In this document: piece by piece, positions 8,825-17,815 of the stretch
Numbering within the stretch: the stretch's first letter is position 1
How the letters are laid out: every line of letters starts with the position of its first letter
Source of the DNA: Gemmatimonadota bacterium
GTDB taxonomy: Bacteria; Gemmatimonadota; Gemmatimonadetes; Gemmatimonadales; GWC2-71-9
Length of the DNA stretch: 64,000 nucleotides
Assembly: GCA_016720805.1 (NCBI GenBank)
Contig: JADKJZ010000001.1
Location: forward strand, 558,001-622,000
Direction of reading: 5' to 3'
The notes under the pieces: model-generated
Database searches by the model: none
What the model saw: the letters and a program-made list of their open reading frames with translations, nothing else
What the model was told of the DNA's origin: nothing
Translations under genes and position numbers: made by a program

Positions 8825-8911
8825 ACCGTTCACCATTCACCATTCACCGTTCACCGTTCACTGTTCACGGGTCACGGGTCACGGGTCACGGGTCACTCGT
8901 CACTGGTCACT
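8821..8911. repeat. 13-unit heptamer tandem array
   Basis: Thirteen consecutive 7-base units, drifting from GTTCACC through ATTCACC, GTTCACG and GGTCACG to GGTCACT and CGTCACT. TCAC is constant at unit positions 3-6 in all thirteen. The array fills the space between the hairpin at 8785-8824 (with which it shares 4 bases) and the stop codon of the minus-strand M14 gene; a decayed fourteenth unit contains that stop. It is a simple tandem repeat rather than a CRISPR: there are no spacers. Confidence 0.9.
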
Positions 8912-8915
8912 CGTC

Positions 8916-11900
8916 CTACGGCACATCATTCCAATTGATGATCGCATTGAACACCATCCCGAACTCCCCATGGTTCTGCCAGCGATAGATCGGATTGTTC
9001 GCGAACAGGATCACGCGCCCCTTGCCGTTGTTGGCGCCGGGGACGTCCACCGCGAACGGCCGCCCCTTGAGCGCATCGGCGCCGGTCATCAGCCCTGACA
9101 GGACGGCCGCGTCGCCACCGACATAGCGCCCGAGGACGTTGCCTTGGTCGGCGACGCCGACGCGGAGTGCCGGGCCGCCGACGTACTTGAGCGGCAGCTT
9201 GGTCCCCTCGTAGCCGTAGAAGACCGGGTGCAACGGTTTGACGATCTCGCCCTCGACCAACGGGCGCTGGGCGGTGAGGCCAGTGAGAGCCTCGGTGTCG
9301 ACGGTGTGCGCCCAGCCGAAGTCGATCGGCAGTCGCATCGCATCGCCGGTGGCGATCAGCGTGCCGCCCTTGGCGAGGAAGTCGGCGAAGGCGTCGACAC
9401 CCGCCTGGCCCATCCCGCCGGTCATGTCCTCGGTCTCGCCGTACATCCCGAGGAACTGGAACTTCTCGCTCTTCTTGTAGGGGATCGGCGTGGGCTGCTT
9501 GGCCTGCATCACCGTCGTCTTGCTCAGGTTCTGCTGCGCCACGAGGATCACGTCGTACTGCTCCTTCAGCTTCCCCTTCATGACCCGTTCCTTGTAGAGC
9601 AGGTCGTAGGGGATGCCGAAGTTGTCGAACGTCAGCCGATACCAGCCGAGTTCCTGCGTGCCGCTCCACTGGGAGTAGATCGCCACGCGCGGCACGTCGG
9701 CCGCATGCGTCGCAATCGGCGGGAGCTGGTTCAGCGCCTTGGCGGTCAAGCCGAACTTCTCCACGGCCGCACGCACCCGAGCCGCCGCCTTCGCGTCGGT
9801 CACGAGGAAGGTGCCGGCCGGGAACTCGACACTGTCGACGATGAAGGTCTTCTCGGTGACCTGCATCGGCACATCACGCAGGGCGTAGCGGAAGGCGATC
9901 ATGTTGTTCGAGCCGAGGTGCGCCACCGCGATCCCGGCCTTCCCCTCGCCGACTGTGCGGCCCGCCCAGCCGTCGGTGGTGACCGGCGTCGTCGCGGCCT
10001 TCAGCACGGTCGAGTCGGCGATCTCGCGGACGGCCACATTGAACGCCCACCCCATCGACCAGCCGCTGTCGTCGTACGTGGTCAGGCGCGCATCGGGGAA
10101 CTGCTGCTTCTCGAGCAGGTTCTTGGCGAGTCGGCCATAGGGCTGGTCAAGCTTGATGACGTAGGACCCGGCGGCGTAGGTCGAATCGCCCACCTTGATC
10201 GGCGCCGTCGCCACCCCGACCTCGATCCGCTGCACCCGGAGGATCCGCACCATCTCGGCCGCACGGGTCATGTCGCGCTGCTTCGGCAGGATGTAGGCGT
10301 AGGGTGCGCGCGTCTTGCCAGCCTCCATCCCGTTCCGCGTCTTGATGTAGAAGTTCTCGACCACGGTGCCCGGGAACATCGCCGTCAACTGCAACGCGGA
10401 GAGCACGCCGGTCTGCATGTAGTTGGTGTTGGCGCGCCGGGAGAACGAGGCGACGTCGTCGAAGCCGACCGGGATGCCGCGATACCACTCGCGGTCCTGG
10501 GCACCGCCCTTGCCGGTCGGGACGCCGCCGCCGGCTGCGCCACGTCCACCACCAGCCGCCGGTGCGGGTGCCGGAGTCTGCGCCGCGGCGCCTGGTGCCC
10601 GAGTGGGCGCCGCCCCGCGTCCTCCGGCGGGCGGCGCGACCGCACCACCAGCCGGAGGCGTGACCGCACCAACAGCGGGCGGCGTCACGGCCCCAGCGGC
10701 CGGAGGCGTCACCGGCGCTGCCGCGCCCGCACCACCACGGCCACCGCCCGGGGCAGGGGCGGCACCACCTGCCGCCGGTGGCGCATTGCCCGCGCCACGG
10801 CCCCCTCGGCCTGCCCCGGCCGCCGCCGTCGTGTCGAGGTCTCGACCCGACTGCGTCTCGTACATCTTCATCAGCCCGTTGTGGTTGTACGCGATCGAGC
10901 CGAGGTACCCCGGCGACCACCCGTCCATGAAGGCATAGGTGTAGACGCCGGGCATGCCCCACTTGGTCATCTGCGCCATCTCGTAGTTGGCGAACCAGGG
11001 GAGCTCGGCGAAGAGCAGCGGATCGAGGTTCGGATTCTGCGGCGCCGCGCCACTGTAGGTGTACATCAGCGTGAGCGACTCGTGCAGGTCGTGCATGATC
11101 GGCGGGTGCGCCGTGAAGTACCAATCGGCGATCGCGCGCATCTGCACCAGCGCGAGATTGATGTCGCGATTGTTGTCGTGGAACGCGTACTTGCCCCAAT
11201 AGGGGACCGAGCCGCCACCGCGCCCGCCGCCGGCTGGCGCTGCCGCCGCGCCGGGCGTGGCCGACGTGGCAAGTGCCGCCGCCGCTCGCGCCGCGTCCTG
11301 TCCGCGGTAGAACCAGTCGACATTGCGGTCGCGACCATCGGCGTCTGCCGCCGGCGTCACCGAGACGTAGACGTTGTTCCGGATCTGTTCGATCACCGGC
11401 GACGTCTCGGTCGCCAGACGATAGACCAGTTCCATCAGCATCTCCGACGGCCCGGTCTCGCCACTGTGGAGCCCACCCATGAGGTGGTAGTGCGGCTTCG
11501 TCGCGGCGATCAGCTCGCGGATCTCGGCGTCGCTCCGGCCACGTGGGTCGGCGATCTTCGCCAGCTGGTCGCGATTCTGCTGCAGCTTCGCCATGTTGGC
11601 GTCGGACGACACCCAGACCACCACGAGTTCCCGCCCTTCGTCCGACCGGCCGATCGTCTCGACGCGGACGCGCGGCGTCGCCGCGGCCAGCGCGCGATAG
11701 TACTTGAGCTGGTCAGCGTAGTAGGTGAGGGTGCGCGGGGCGCCCACGTGATGGCCGATGATGTCGGCAGGGGAAGGGATCCCCTTCACGATCGGCAGGT
11801 GGTCCACCAGCGGCGAGCCGAACTTCGCCTTGCCGGTCCAGAGCGTGTACAGCCGGGCGAAGGCGGTGTCCTGCGTCTGCGCCGGGTCGCGGGTGCCGAG

Positions 11901-11984
11901 GGCGGCTTGCCCCGCGAGCGGGGCGGCGCCGAAGAGGGCCAGGGCGAGGACGGCACGAGACAACGGGACACGGGGCAGGGACAT
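8916..11984 (-). CDS. Secreted M14 family zinc carboxypeptidase
   Basis: A large exported peptidase of 1022 residues. ATG 11984 starts a standard signal peptide (basic start, ALALFGAAPLAGQA), and GGAG lies 9 bases upstream of it. The catalytic M14 domain spans about residues 70-380 with zinc ligands in GLHSGETG (His173, Glu176) and a third histidine in MHDLHESLTLMYTY. A very low-complexity Gly/Ala/Pro/Arg linker (about residues 390-500) with repeated TPPAxGAV-type units follows, then a C-terminal half resembling the glutamine-amidotransferase-like domain often fused to such M14 proteins. It probably digests peptides in the periplasm or outside. It lies 100 bases downstream of argG on the same strand, with a possible promoter of its own. 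Confidence 0.88.
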   Translation of the reverse strand: MSLPRVPLSRAVLALALFGAAPLAGQAALGTRDPAQTQDTAFARLYTLWTGKAKFGSPLVDHLPIVKGIPSPADIIGHHVGAPRTLTYYADQLKYYRALAAATPRVRVETIGRSDEGRELVVVWVSSDANMAKLQQNRDQLAKIADPRGRSDAEIRELIAATKPHYHLMGGLHSGETGPSEMLMELVYRLATETSPVIEQIRNNVYVSVTPAADADGRDRNVDWFYRGQDAARAAAALATSATPGAAAAPAGGGRGGGSVPYWGKYAFHDNNRDINLALVQMRAIADWYFTAHPPIMHDLHESLTLMYTYSGAAPQNPNLDPLLFAELPWFANYEMAQMTKWGMPGVYTYAFMDGWSPGYLGSIAYNHNGLMKMYETQSGRDLDTTAAAGAGRGGRGAGNAPPAAGGAAPAPGGGRGGAGAAAPVTPPAAGAVTPPAVGAVTPPAGGAVAPPAGGRGAAPTRAPGAAAQTPAPAPAAGGGRGAAGGGVPTGKGGAQDREWYRGIPVGFDDVASFSRRANTNYMQTGVLSALQLTAMFPGTVVENFYIKTRNGMEAGKTRAPYAYILPKQRDMTRAAEMVRILRVQRIEVGVATAPIKVGDSTYAAGSYVIKLDQPYGRLAKNLLEKQQFPDARLTTYDDSGWSMGWAFNVAVREIADSTVLKAATTPVTTDGWAGRTVGEGKAGIAVAHLGSNNMIAFRYALRDVPMQVTEKTFIVDSVEFPAGTFLVTDAKAAARVRAAVEKFGLTAKALNQLPPIATHAADVPRVAIYSQWSGTQELGWYRLTFDNFGIPYDLLYKERVMKGKLKEQYDVILVAQQNLSKTTVMQAKQPTPIPYKKSEKFQFLGMYGETEDMTGGMGQAGVDAFADFLAKGGTLIATGDAMRLPIDFGWAHTVDTEALTGLTAQRPLVEGEIVKPLHPVFYGYEGTKLPLKYVGGPALRVGVADQGNVLGRYVGGDAAVLSGLMTGADALKGRPFAVDVPGANNGKGRVILFANNPIYRWQNHGEFGMVFNAIINWNDVP

Positions 11985-12040
11985 CGCGGGACTCCAGGGC
12001 CGGCAGGTGATCGCGGAGCAGATGGGGTGGGAACCCGCCA

Positions 12041-12069
12041 AATCTACTCGCCGACTGCCGGTTCTTCAC
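12041..12069 (-). promoter_or_regulatory. Possible promoter of the M14 peptidase gene
   Basis: On the minus strand GTGAAG (12069-12064) and TAGATT (12046-12041) are separated by 17 bases, predicting a start about 50 bases before the ATG at 11984. The -35 box is weak. Confidence 0.4.
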
Positions 12070-12084
12070 GCCCCCTCCGCTGGG

Positions 12085-13293
12085 TCACCCTCCGGCGGTG
12101 CGCCCCTTCAATGCAGCGACGCGCTGCGGCAGTCCGAACAGCCGAATGAAGCCGGCGGCATCCGACTGCTGGTAGACGTTGTCCTCACCGAAGGTCACGG
12201 TTGCCTCGTCGTAGAGCGAATGCGGCGAGCGTCGCCCGATCACGCGGCAGGCGCCCTTGTAGAGTCGCATCGTGACATCGCCTGTGACGCGGGCCTGTGT
12301 GACGCCGATGAAGGCATCGTACGCATCGCGTTCTGTCGTCCACCAACGACCCTCATACACCAGCGCGGCGTAACGTGGTGCGATCACATCCTTGGCGTCG
12401 AGCGTGCGGCGATCGAGCACCAACTGCTCGAGTTCCGAATGGGCGGCGTACAGGATGGTGCCGCCCGGTGTCTCGTACACGCCGCGCGACTTCATTCCCA
12501 CGAGACGATCCTCGACGATGTCGGCGCGCCCCACACCATGCCGACCGCCAATCGTGTTCAGTCGCTCGAGCAACGCGACCGGACCCATCCGCTCACCATT
12601 CACCGCGACCGGCGTCCCGGCCTCGAACTCGATCACCACGTCTTCAGGTGTGTCCGGGGCCAGGCGCGGATCGGTCGTCATCAGGAACATCTCCTCGACC
12701 GGCGCCGAGGCGGGGTCCTCGAGGTTGCCTCCTTCGTGGGAGACATGCCAGAGGTTCCGATCGCGCGAGAAGATCTTTTCCTTGGTCGCGACGACCGGGA
12801 CGTGGTGGTCGGCGGCATAGCGGAGGGCGTCTTCACGCGACCGGATGTTCCAGACCCGCCAGGGGGCGATCACCTCGAGCTCCGGGGCGAACGCCATGTA
12901 GGTGAGCTCGAAGCGCACCTGGTCGTTTCCCTTCCCGGTGCAGCCGTGCGCGAGGGCGTCGGCCCCCACCTGCCGAGCCACCTCGACCTGCGCCCTGGCG
13001 ATGAGCGGCCGGGCGATGGAGGTGCCGAGCAGGTAGGTCCGGTTGTAGATCGCCCCGGCGCGGAGGGTGGGGAAGGCGAAATCCCGGACGAATTCCTCAC
13101 GGAGGTCGAGGATCTGGCACTCGTCGGCGCCGGAGGCGATCGCCTTTTCGCGGACACCGGCCAACTCGTCGCCCTGGCCGATATCGGCCGCGACGCAGAT
13201 CACCCGCGCCCCGGGGTACTGCTCGCGGAGCCAGGGGACGATGATCGAGGTATCGAGGCCGCCGGAATAGGCGAGGGCGATGGTGCGCGGCAT
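12085..13293 (-). CDS. argG: Argininosuccinate synthase
   Basis: ATP-dependent ligation of citrulline and aspartate to argininosuccinate, the penultimate arginine step. The 402 residues begin with the ATP pyrophosphatase signature ALAYSGGLDTS and include GCTGKGNDQVRFE and the C-terminal substrate-binding parts, all typical. ATG 13293 is chosen because it begins directly before the signature and has GGAG 7 bases upstream; the open frame extends 34 codons further, but that part is not conserved. It stands alone among other functions: no argH or other arginine gene is in the window. It is divergent from the mre cluster. Confidence 0.97.
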   Translation of the reverse strand: MPRTIALAYSGGLDTSIIVPWLREQYPGARVICVAADIGQGDELAGVREKAIASGADECQILDLREEFVRDFAFPTLRAGAIYNRTYLLGTSIARPLIARAQVEVARQVGADALAHGCTGKGNDQVRFELTYMAFAPELEVIAPWRVWNIRSREDALRYAADHHVPVVATKEKIFSRDRNLWHVSHEGGNLEDPASAPVEEMFLMTTDPRLAPDTPEDVVIEFEAGTPVAVNGERMGPVALLERLNTIGGRHGVGRADIVEDRLVGMKSRGVYETPGGTILYAAHSELEQLVLDRRTLDAKDVIAPRYAALVYEGRWWTTERDAYDAFIGVTQARVTGDVTMRLYKGACRVIGRRSPHSLYDEATVTFGEDNVYQQSDAAGFIRLFGLPQRVAALKGRTAGG

Positions 13294-13340
13294 GGACGAC
13301 TCCGGGACGGCAGGCAGTGAGTGGCGTGGTGACCGGGCGG

Positions 13341-13369
13341 AGTATGGGGCGAACGGGGCAGGGCGGCAA
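13341..13369 (-). promoter_or_regulatory. Predicted argG promoter
   Basis: On the minus strand TTGCCG (13369-13364) and CATACT (13346-13341) are spaced by 17 bases, giving a leader of about 40 bases before argG. The -35 box matches the TTGCC type seen at rpsO, ssrA, lexA and truA. An arginine-repressor operator is not evident. Confidence 0.5.
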
Positions 13370-13555
13370 GGCGGCTGGTGTCGATGAGCGCGCACTCACT
13401 CGACCCCCTCCCGACCGATCGGTGTGGCCCGGGTGAGCGCCTGCTCACGACTCCCCCCAAGGTGGCTCCGGACAAGCGGTTGCGCGTGGTCTGCGCCGCG
13501 GTCACTTTAGGACAGGATCCTGGCCCATTTCCGACCCGACCCGGCGGTTTGTCAC

Positions 13556-14587
13556 GTGAAATTTCCCTCCTTCGGCTCCCTGCTTCCCGCCAACGAGATT
13601 GCCGTCGATCTCGGCACCGCGAACACGCTCATCTACGTGAAGGGCGAGGGCATCGTGCTCAACGAGCCGTCCGTCGTCGCCATCGAGAAGGCGACTGGTC
13701 GCGTGAAAGGGATCGGACTCGAAGCGAAACGGATGCTCGGCCGGACGCCGGACGGCATCGTCGCGGTGCGGCCGATGCGCGACGGCGTCATCGCCGATTT
13801 CGACGTGACCGAGAAGATGTTGCGCTACTTCCTCAAGACGATCATCGACAAGCACTTCTTCCGGGTGAAGCCGAAGGTGATCGTTGCGGTGCCGTCGGGG
13901 ATCACCGAAGTCGAGCGACGCGCGGTGCGCGACTCGGCCGAGACGGCTGGCGCCAAGCAGGTGCTCATGGTGGCGGAGCCGATGGCGGCCGCGATCGGTG
14001 TCGGCCTGCCGGTGGAAACGCCGACCGGCAACATGGTGATCGACATCGGCGGTGGCACGACTGAGATCGCCGTCATCGCCCTTTCCGGCATCGTCTCCGA
14101 CACCTCGATCCGTATCGGCGGCGATGAGCTTGATCAGGCCATCGTGATGTTCATGCGCAAGAACTACAACCTGCTGGTCGGCGAGCCGACGGCCGAGCTG
14201 ATCAAGATCAAGGTCGGCTCGGCGTTCACGCTGAGCGAAGAGCGCGAGATGGAAGTGAAGGGGCGCGACCTCGTCTCCGGCATCCCGAAGACGGTGCGCG
14301 TGCACTCGAGCGAGATCCGCGAAGCGGTGCAGGAGCCGGTCCAGCAGATTGTCGATGCCGTGCGGCGCGCGCTCGAAATCACTCCGCCCGAGCTCTCGTC
14401 CGACATCGTCGATCGCGGCATCGTGATGACCGGTGGCGGCGCGCTGATCCGCGGCCTCGACATGCTGCTCCAGCAGGAGACCGGACTCCCGATCCACGTC
14501 GACGAGGATCCGCTCACCTGCGTCGTCCGAGGGACTGGCCGGATCCTGGACGACTTCGAGAAGTACCGTAGCGTCCTTGTGACCTGA
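13556..14587 (+). CDS. mreB: Rod shape-determining protein MreB
   Basis: Bacterial actin that forms membrane-bound filaments and guides the elongation machinery. The 343 residues show the actin-fold ATP-binding signatures: phosphate 1 loop AVDLGTANTLIYVKG, phosphate 2 VIDIGGGTTEIAVI and adenosine motif VMTGGGALIRGLD. The N-terminal KFPSF region probably helps membrane contact. GTG 13556 is the only start that gives the family length. It leads the shape operon mreB-mreC-mreD-mrdA-rodA; the 262-base region shared with divergent argG must hold its promoter, but I find only a weak candidate (TTGCGC 13480, CACTTT 13503). Confidence 0.97.
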   Translation: MKFPSFGSLLPANEIAVDLGTANTLIYVKGEGIVLNEPSVVAIEKATGRVKGIGLEAKRMLGRTPDGIVAVRPMRDGVIADFDVTEKMLRYFLKTIIDKHFFRVKPKVIVAVPSGITEVERRAVRDSAETAGAKQVLMVAEPMAAAIGVGLPVETPTGNMVIDIGGGTTEIAVIALSGIVSDTSIRIGGDELDQAIVMFMRKNYNLLVGEPTAELIKIKVGSAFTLSEEREMEVKGRDLVSGIPKTVRVHSSEIREAVQEPVQQIVDAVRRALEITPPELSSDIVDRGIVMTGGGALIRGLDMLLQQETGLPIHVDEDPLTCVVRGTGRILDDFEKYRSVLVT

Positions 14588-14589
14588 CC

Positions 14590-15432
14590 ATGGGGCGTCG
14601 CGCCGGACGTGAGACCGCCCGCGGCGACCTCTTCCTGTTCGCCGGTTGCGTCGCGCTCGCGCTGATCGCCCTCGTGCTGCCCCGCTCCTGGGCCCAGGGG
14701 CTGACCGCGGCGCTCCGCAACACCGCCTTCCGTCCGATGGTGGTGCTCCAGACCCGCGCCGCCGAAGATCTGACGGCCCGCTTTCGGCTGAAGGGGATCC
14801 AGCTCCAGCGCGACTCGCTGGCACTGGCCATTCAGCAGCAGGGGGCACTCCAACAGGAGAACGACAACCTGCGCTCGCTGGTGGGGCTCAGGCAGCGGCT
14901 GGTGCATCCATACGTGGCGGCCGAAGTCCTGCACCGGCCCGCGTCGACCGAGGGCCGGATGTTGCTCGTGGGAGCTGGCCGGAGCGTGGGCGTCGACTCC
15001 TTCGCCGCGGTCGTCACCGCCGAAGGGCTGCTCGGCGCGGTCTGGAATGCCGGACCCAGCACGAGCAGCGTGATGACCTGGGCCCATCCCGAGTTCCGAT
15101 CGTCGGCGGTGACCGGCGACGGCCGGATCCTGGGCATGGTCCAACCCTCCCCGACGATGGAAGGGCGCCAGCCGCTGCTGGAGCTTCGTGGCGTCGCGCT
15201 TCGTGATTCGCTGACCATCGGCACCAAGGTTTTCACCTCCGGGCTCGGCGGGGTCTTCCCGCGCGGCATCCCGATCGGGACGGTCGCGCGGATCGGGCGC
15301 GATGAGTTGGGATATGAACGGGTCTACCTGATCCGCCCCTTCGTGAACCCGGGCGTGGTCTCCCACGTGCTGATCCTCACAGCGCCACGCGACTCAACCT
15401 TCCTGCCGCTGCCGGGCGGGGAGGGGCCCTGA
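14590..15432 (+). CDS. mreC: Rod shape-determining protein MreC
   Basis: Bitopic inner-membrane scaffold of the elongasome, linking MreB and MreD to PBP2 in the periplasm. The 280 residues have one N-terminal transmembrane helix (about 15-33), a coiled-coil stretch rich in Gln and Leu (about 60-98, including LQRDSLALAIQQQGALQQEN) and the beta-rich MreC core with TSGLGGVFPRGIPIGTV, its best-known signature. It starts 2 bases after the mreB stop, and its TGA overlaps the mreD ATG. Length and order agree with the family. Confidence 0.95.
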   Translation: MGRRAGRETARGDLFLFAGCVALALIALVLPRSWAQGLTAALRNTAFRPMVVLQTRAAEDLTARFRLKGIQLQRDSLALAIQQQGALQQENDNLRSLVGLRQRLVHPYVAAEVLHRPASTEGRMLLVGAGRSVGVDSFAAVVTAEGLLGAVWNAGPSTSSVMTWAHPEFRSSAVTGDGRILGMVQPSPTMEGRQPLLELRGVALRDSLTIGTKVFTSGLGGVFPRGIPIGTVARIGRDELGYERVYLIRPFVNPGVVSHVLILTAPRDSTFLPLPGGEGP

Positions 15433-15956
15433 TGGCCTTCCGCTCCTCGGACCGTCGTCGCCGTACCCGCTCCACCGATCGGGTCCGCATCGCGCTGGTG
15501 GTGCTCCTGCTCCTCTTCGCGGATGCCTACCTCCTGCCGTCCGTGGTGACGGGACCCTGGGTGCCCGACCTGCTTCTGCTCGCGCTGCTGTTGTTGGCCA
15601 TTCGGCAGCCACCGGGCGTGGCCGCGGTGATCGGCTTCGCGGTCGGGTTGGTGGCCGATGTGCTGACGCCGGCCCATTTCGGCGCCGGGATTCTGGCCCA
15701 TGTGCTGGTTGGGTGGGGCGCGTCGTGGGGTCGATCGGTCTTCTTCGCCGACAATCTCTTTGTCAACGCGGCACTCTTCGCAGTCGGCACGTGGGTGCGC
15801 AACTTGATCGTCCTGCTGCTGAGCGGTACGGCCGCCTCGGCGCTGCTGGTGCAGCTGACGGTCTGGTCGCCACTGCAGGGCCTCAGCACCGCGGCGGTCG
15901 GCGTGCTGGTGGTCGTCCTCTTCCGCGACTGGCTCGCGATCCGCATCGATCCATGA
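15432..15956 (+). CDS. mreD: Rod shape-determining protein MreD
   Basis: Small integral membrane protein of the elongasome, 174 residues with about five hydrophobic segments. After a basic cytoplasmic start (RSSDRRRRTRSTDR) come LVVLLLLFADAYLLP and LLLLALLLLAIRQPPGVAAVIGFAVGLVADV, the pattern typical of MreD. It overlaps mreC by one base and the following PBP2 gene by four bases (ATGA), strongly suggesting translational coupling. Identification rests on position plus membrane profile, as MreD sequences are poorly conserved. Confidence 0.9.
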   Translation: MAFRSSDRRRRTRSTDRVRIALVVLLLLFADAYLLPSVVTGPWVPDLLLLALLLLAIRQPPGVAAVIGFAVGLVADVLTPAHFGAGILAHVLVGWGASWGRSVFFADNLFVNAALFAVGTWVRNLIVLLLSGTAASALLVQLTVWSPLQGLSTAAVGVLVVVLFRDWLAIRIDP

Positions 15957-17815
15957 GCGCCTGGGAATCGTGGCAGCTCTCCGAGCGGGCCGGGCGCGCA
16001 CAAGCGGTGCTCGCGCTCATCTTCCTGATCCTGGGAGGCGCCTTCTTCAAGGCACAGGTGGTGGATGGCGCACAATTCCGATTGGCCTCCGAAGGGAGCC
16101 GCCTGCGCCCGATTCCACTCCCCGCGCCTCGCGGGGAGATCTTCGATCGCAACGGGCTGTTGATTGCGGAGAACGTGCCCGGGTACTCGATCCGATTGCT
16201 GGCCACGAGCGAGGATTCGCTGCGGTCGGTGCTTGACCGGCTGCGCGCCTTCGTGCCCGCGGACTCGGTCAACGTCGAGAAAGTCGTGCGTCGATGGACG
16301 GCCACCAAGTACGAGCCAGTGCTGGTGTTCGCGTCGGGCGAGTTCGGGATTGTCTCGACGCTGGAGGAGCACCGGGCCGCGATTCCCGGGCTGGTGATCC
16401 AGGCGGAGCCGTCGCGTCGCTACCCTGACAGTACCGCCGTGGCGCACCTGGTGGGCTACGTCAGCGAGGTGAGTGAACGCGAGTTGGAGTCCGGCAATTT
16501 TCCCAATGCGCGCCAGGGGGAGGTTGTCGGCAAGAACGGGCTGGAAGTCGAGTACGACTCGATCCTGCGGGGCCGCCAGGGGATCCGCTACGTCGAAGTC
16601 ACCGCCAAGGGACGCACCATTCGCGACCGCGGTGTCAGCGGTTCGATCCGGCCGCAGCCCGGTGCCTCCATCAAGACGACGATCGACCTTCCGCTGCAGC
16701 GCTTCGTCGACTCGATGTGGCGCGCCGCGCTGCCGGGGAAGAACGGCGCGTTGCTCGCGATGACGCCGCAGGGGGAGATCCTCGCGTACATCTCCTTTCC
16801 GTCCTACGACCCGAATGATTTTGTCGGTGGCATCGACGCGCCGACCTATTCGTTGCTCGCCAACGACCCCAACCGACCGCTCTTCGATCGGGTGATCCAG
16901 GCGACGTATCCGCCCGCCTCGCCGTGGAAGCTCGCGACGGCCGCGATGGGATTGCGCCGCGGCCTGGTGACGATGGATACACGGATGCGCACCCCGTGCA
17001 CCGGCGGCTTCCAGTTCGGCAATCGCAACTTCCGCTGCTGGAAGCGCGACGGCGGCCACGGGTCGCTCACGCTCTCACAGGCCATTGCCACGTCGTGCGA
17101 CGTCTACTTCTACCAGCTCGGCTTGATGCTCGATCGGGACCCCCTCCTCGACGACGGCGCCTCGATGGGATTCGGCGAGCGGAGTGGCGTCGATCTTGAG
17201 CGCGAGAAGGCAGCGGGTTTTCCGACGGTCAAGAGTTACATCCGCAAGAGTGGCGGGACCAGCTGGTCGAAGGGTGAGCTGCTCAACCTCGCCATCGGGC
17301 AGGGCCGCAACGTGCAGACGCTGGTCGGGATGACCTCGTTCTATGCCGCGCTCGCGACCGATGGCGTTCGCCGCGCTCCCTTCATGGTCCGCCGCCGGAC
17401 CGCGGCCAAGACATGGGACTTGGGCCTGAAGCCCGATCAGCTGCAGGGCCTGCGCAGCGCGCTTGCTGCCGTCGTCGACATGGGAACCGCCGCCGCCTCC
17501 GGCGGCCGTGAATTGAAGGTCGCCGGGAAAACCGGGACCGGACAGTTTCCGCCGCAGAAGGACCTCGGCTGGTTCATCGGGTATGCGCCGGCCGACGCGC
17601 CGAAGATCGTCGTCGGCATCGTCGTGGAGGAAGGGCTTCACGGTTCGTCGGTGGCAGGTTATGTCGTGAATGCGATCGGCAAGTTCCTCGGCCAGCCGGT
17701 CGCGGGCGCCCGCATTCTGGTGACGGAAGACACGACCACCGTGGTCGGCGACTCCATCCCCCGCGCGCCGCTGGCCACGCCGCGGGACACCGGCCGGCGG
17801 GGAACCAGGCCATGA
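15953..17815 (+). CDS. mrdA: Penicillin-binding protein 2, peptidoglycan transpeptidase
   Basis: Class B transpeptidase of cell elongation, working with the glycosyltransferase RodA. The 620 residues contain one N-terminal membrane anchor (about 16-35), the dimerisation domain starting at PAPRGEIFDRNG, and the transpeptidase domain. The three active-site motifs are Ser323-P-W-Lys326, Ser381-C-Asp383 (Asp at this place is usual for PBP2) and Lys526-T-G. ATG 15953 overlaps the mreD stop as ATGA; the open frame runs further upstream only as an out-of-frame overlap of mreD. The alanine in PPASPWK replaces the usual glycine before the nucleophile. Confidence 0.96.
   Translation: MSAWESWQLSERAGRAQAVLALIFLILGGAFFKAQVVDGAQFRLASEGSRLRPIPLPAPRGEIFDRNGLLIAENVPGYSIRLLATSEDSLRSVLDRLRAFVPADSVNVEKVVRRWTATKYEPVLVFASGEFGIVSTLEEHRAAIPGLVIQAEPSRRYPDSTAVAHLVGYVSEVSERELESGNFPNARQGEVVGKNGLEVEYDSILRGRQGIRYVEVTAKGRTIRDRGVSGSIRPQPGASIKTTIDLPLQRFVDSMWRAALPGKNGALLAMTPQGEILAYISFPSYDPNDFVGGIDAPTYSLLANDPNRPLFDRVIQATYPPASPWKLATAAMGLRRGLVTMDTRMRTPCTGGFQFGNRNFRCWKRDGGHGSLTLSQAIATSCDVYFYQLGLMLDRDPLLDDGASMGFGERSGVDLEREKAAGFPTVKSYIRKSGGTSWSKGELLNLAIGQGRNVQTLVGMTSFYAALATDGVRRAPFMVRRRTAAKTWDLGLKPDQLQGLRSALAAVVDMGTAAASGGRELKVAGKTGTGQFPPQKDLGWFIGYAPADAPKIVVGIVVEEGLHGSSVAGYVVNAIGKFLGQPVAGARILVTEDTTTVVGDSIPRAPLATPRDTGRRGTRP

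Noticed and set aside
8821..8911. Possible CRISPR array
   Set aside because: Units are 7 bases and directly adjacent with no spacers, and no cas gene is in the window.
9144..12149. 1001-codon open frame on the plus strand
   Set aside because: It lies exactly antisense to the M14 peptidase; its translation is Arg/His-rich without any domain, as expected for the opposite strand of a GC-rich gene.
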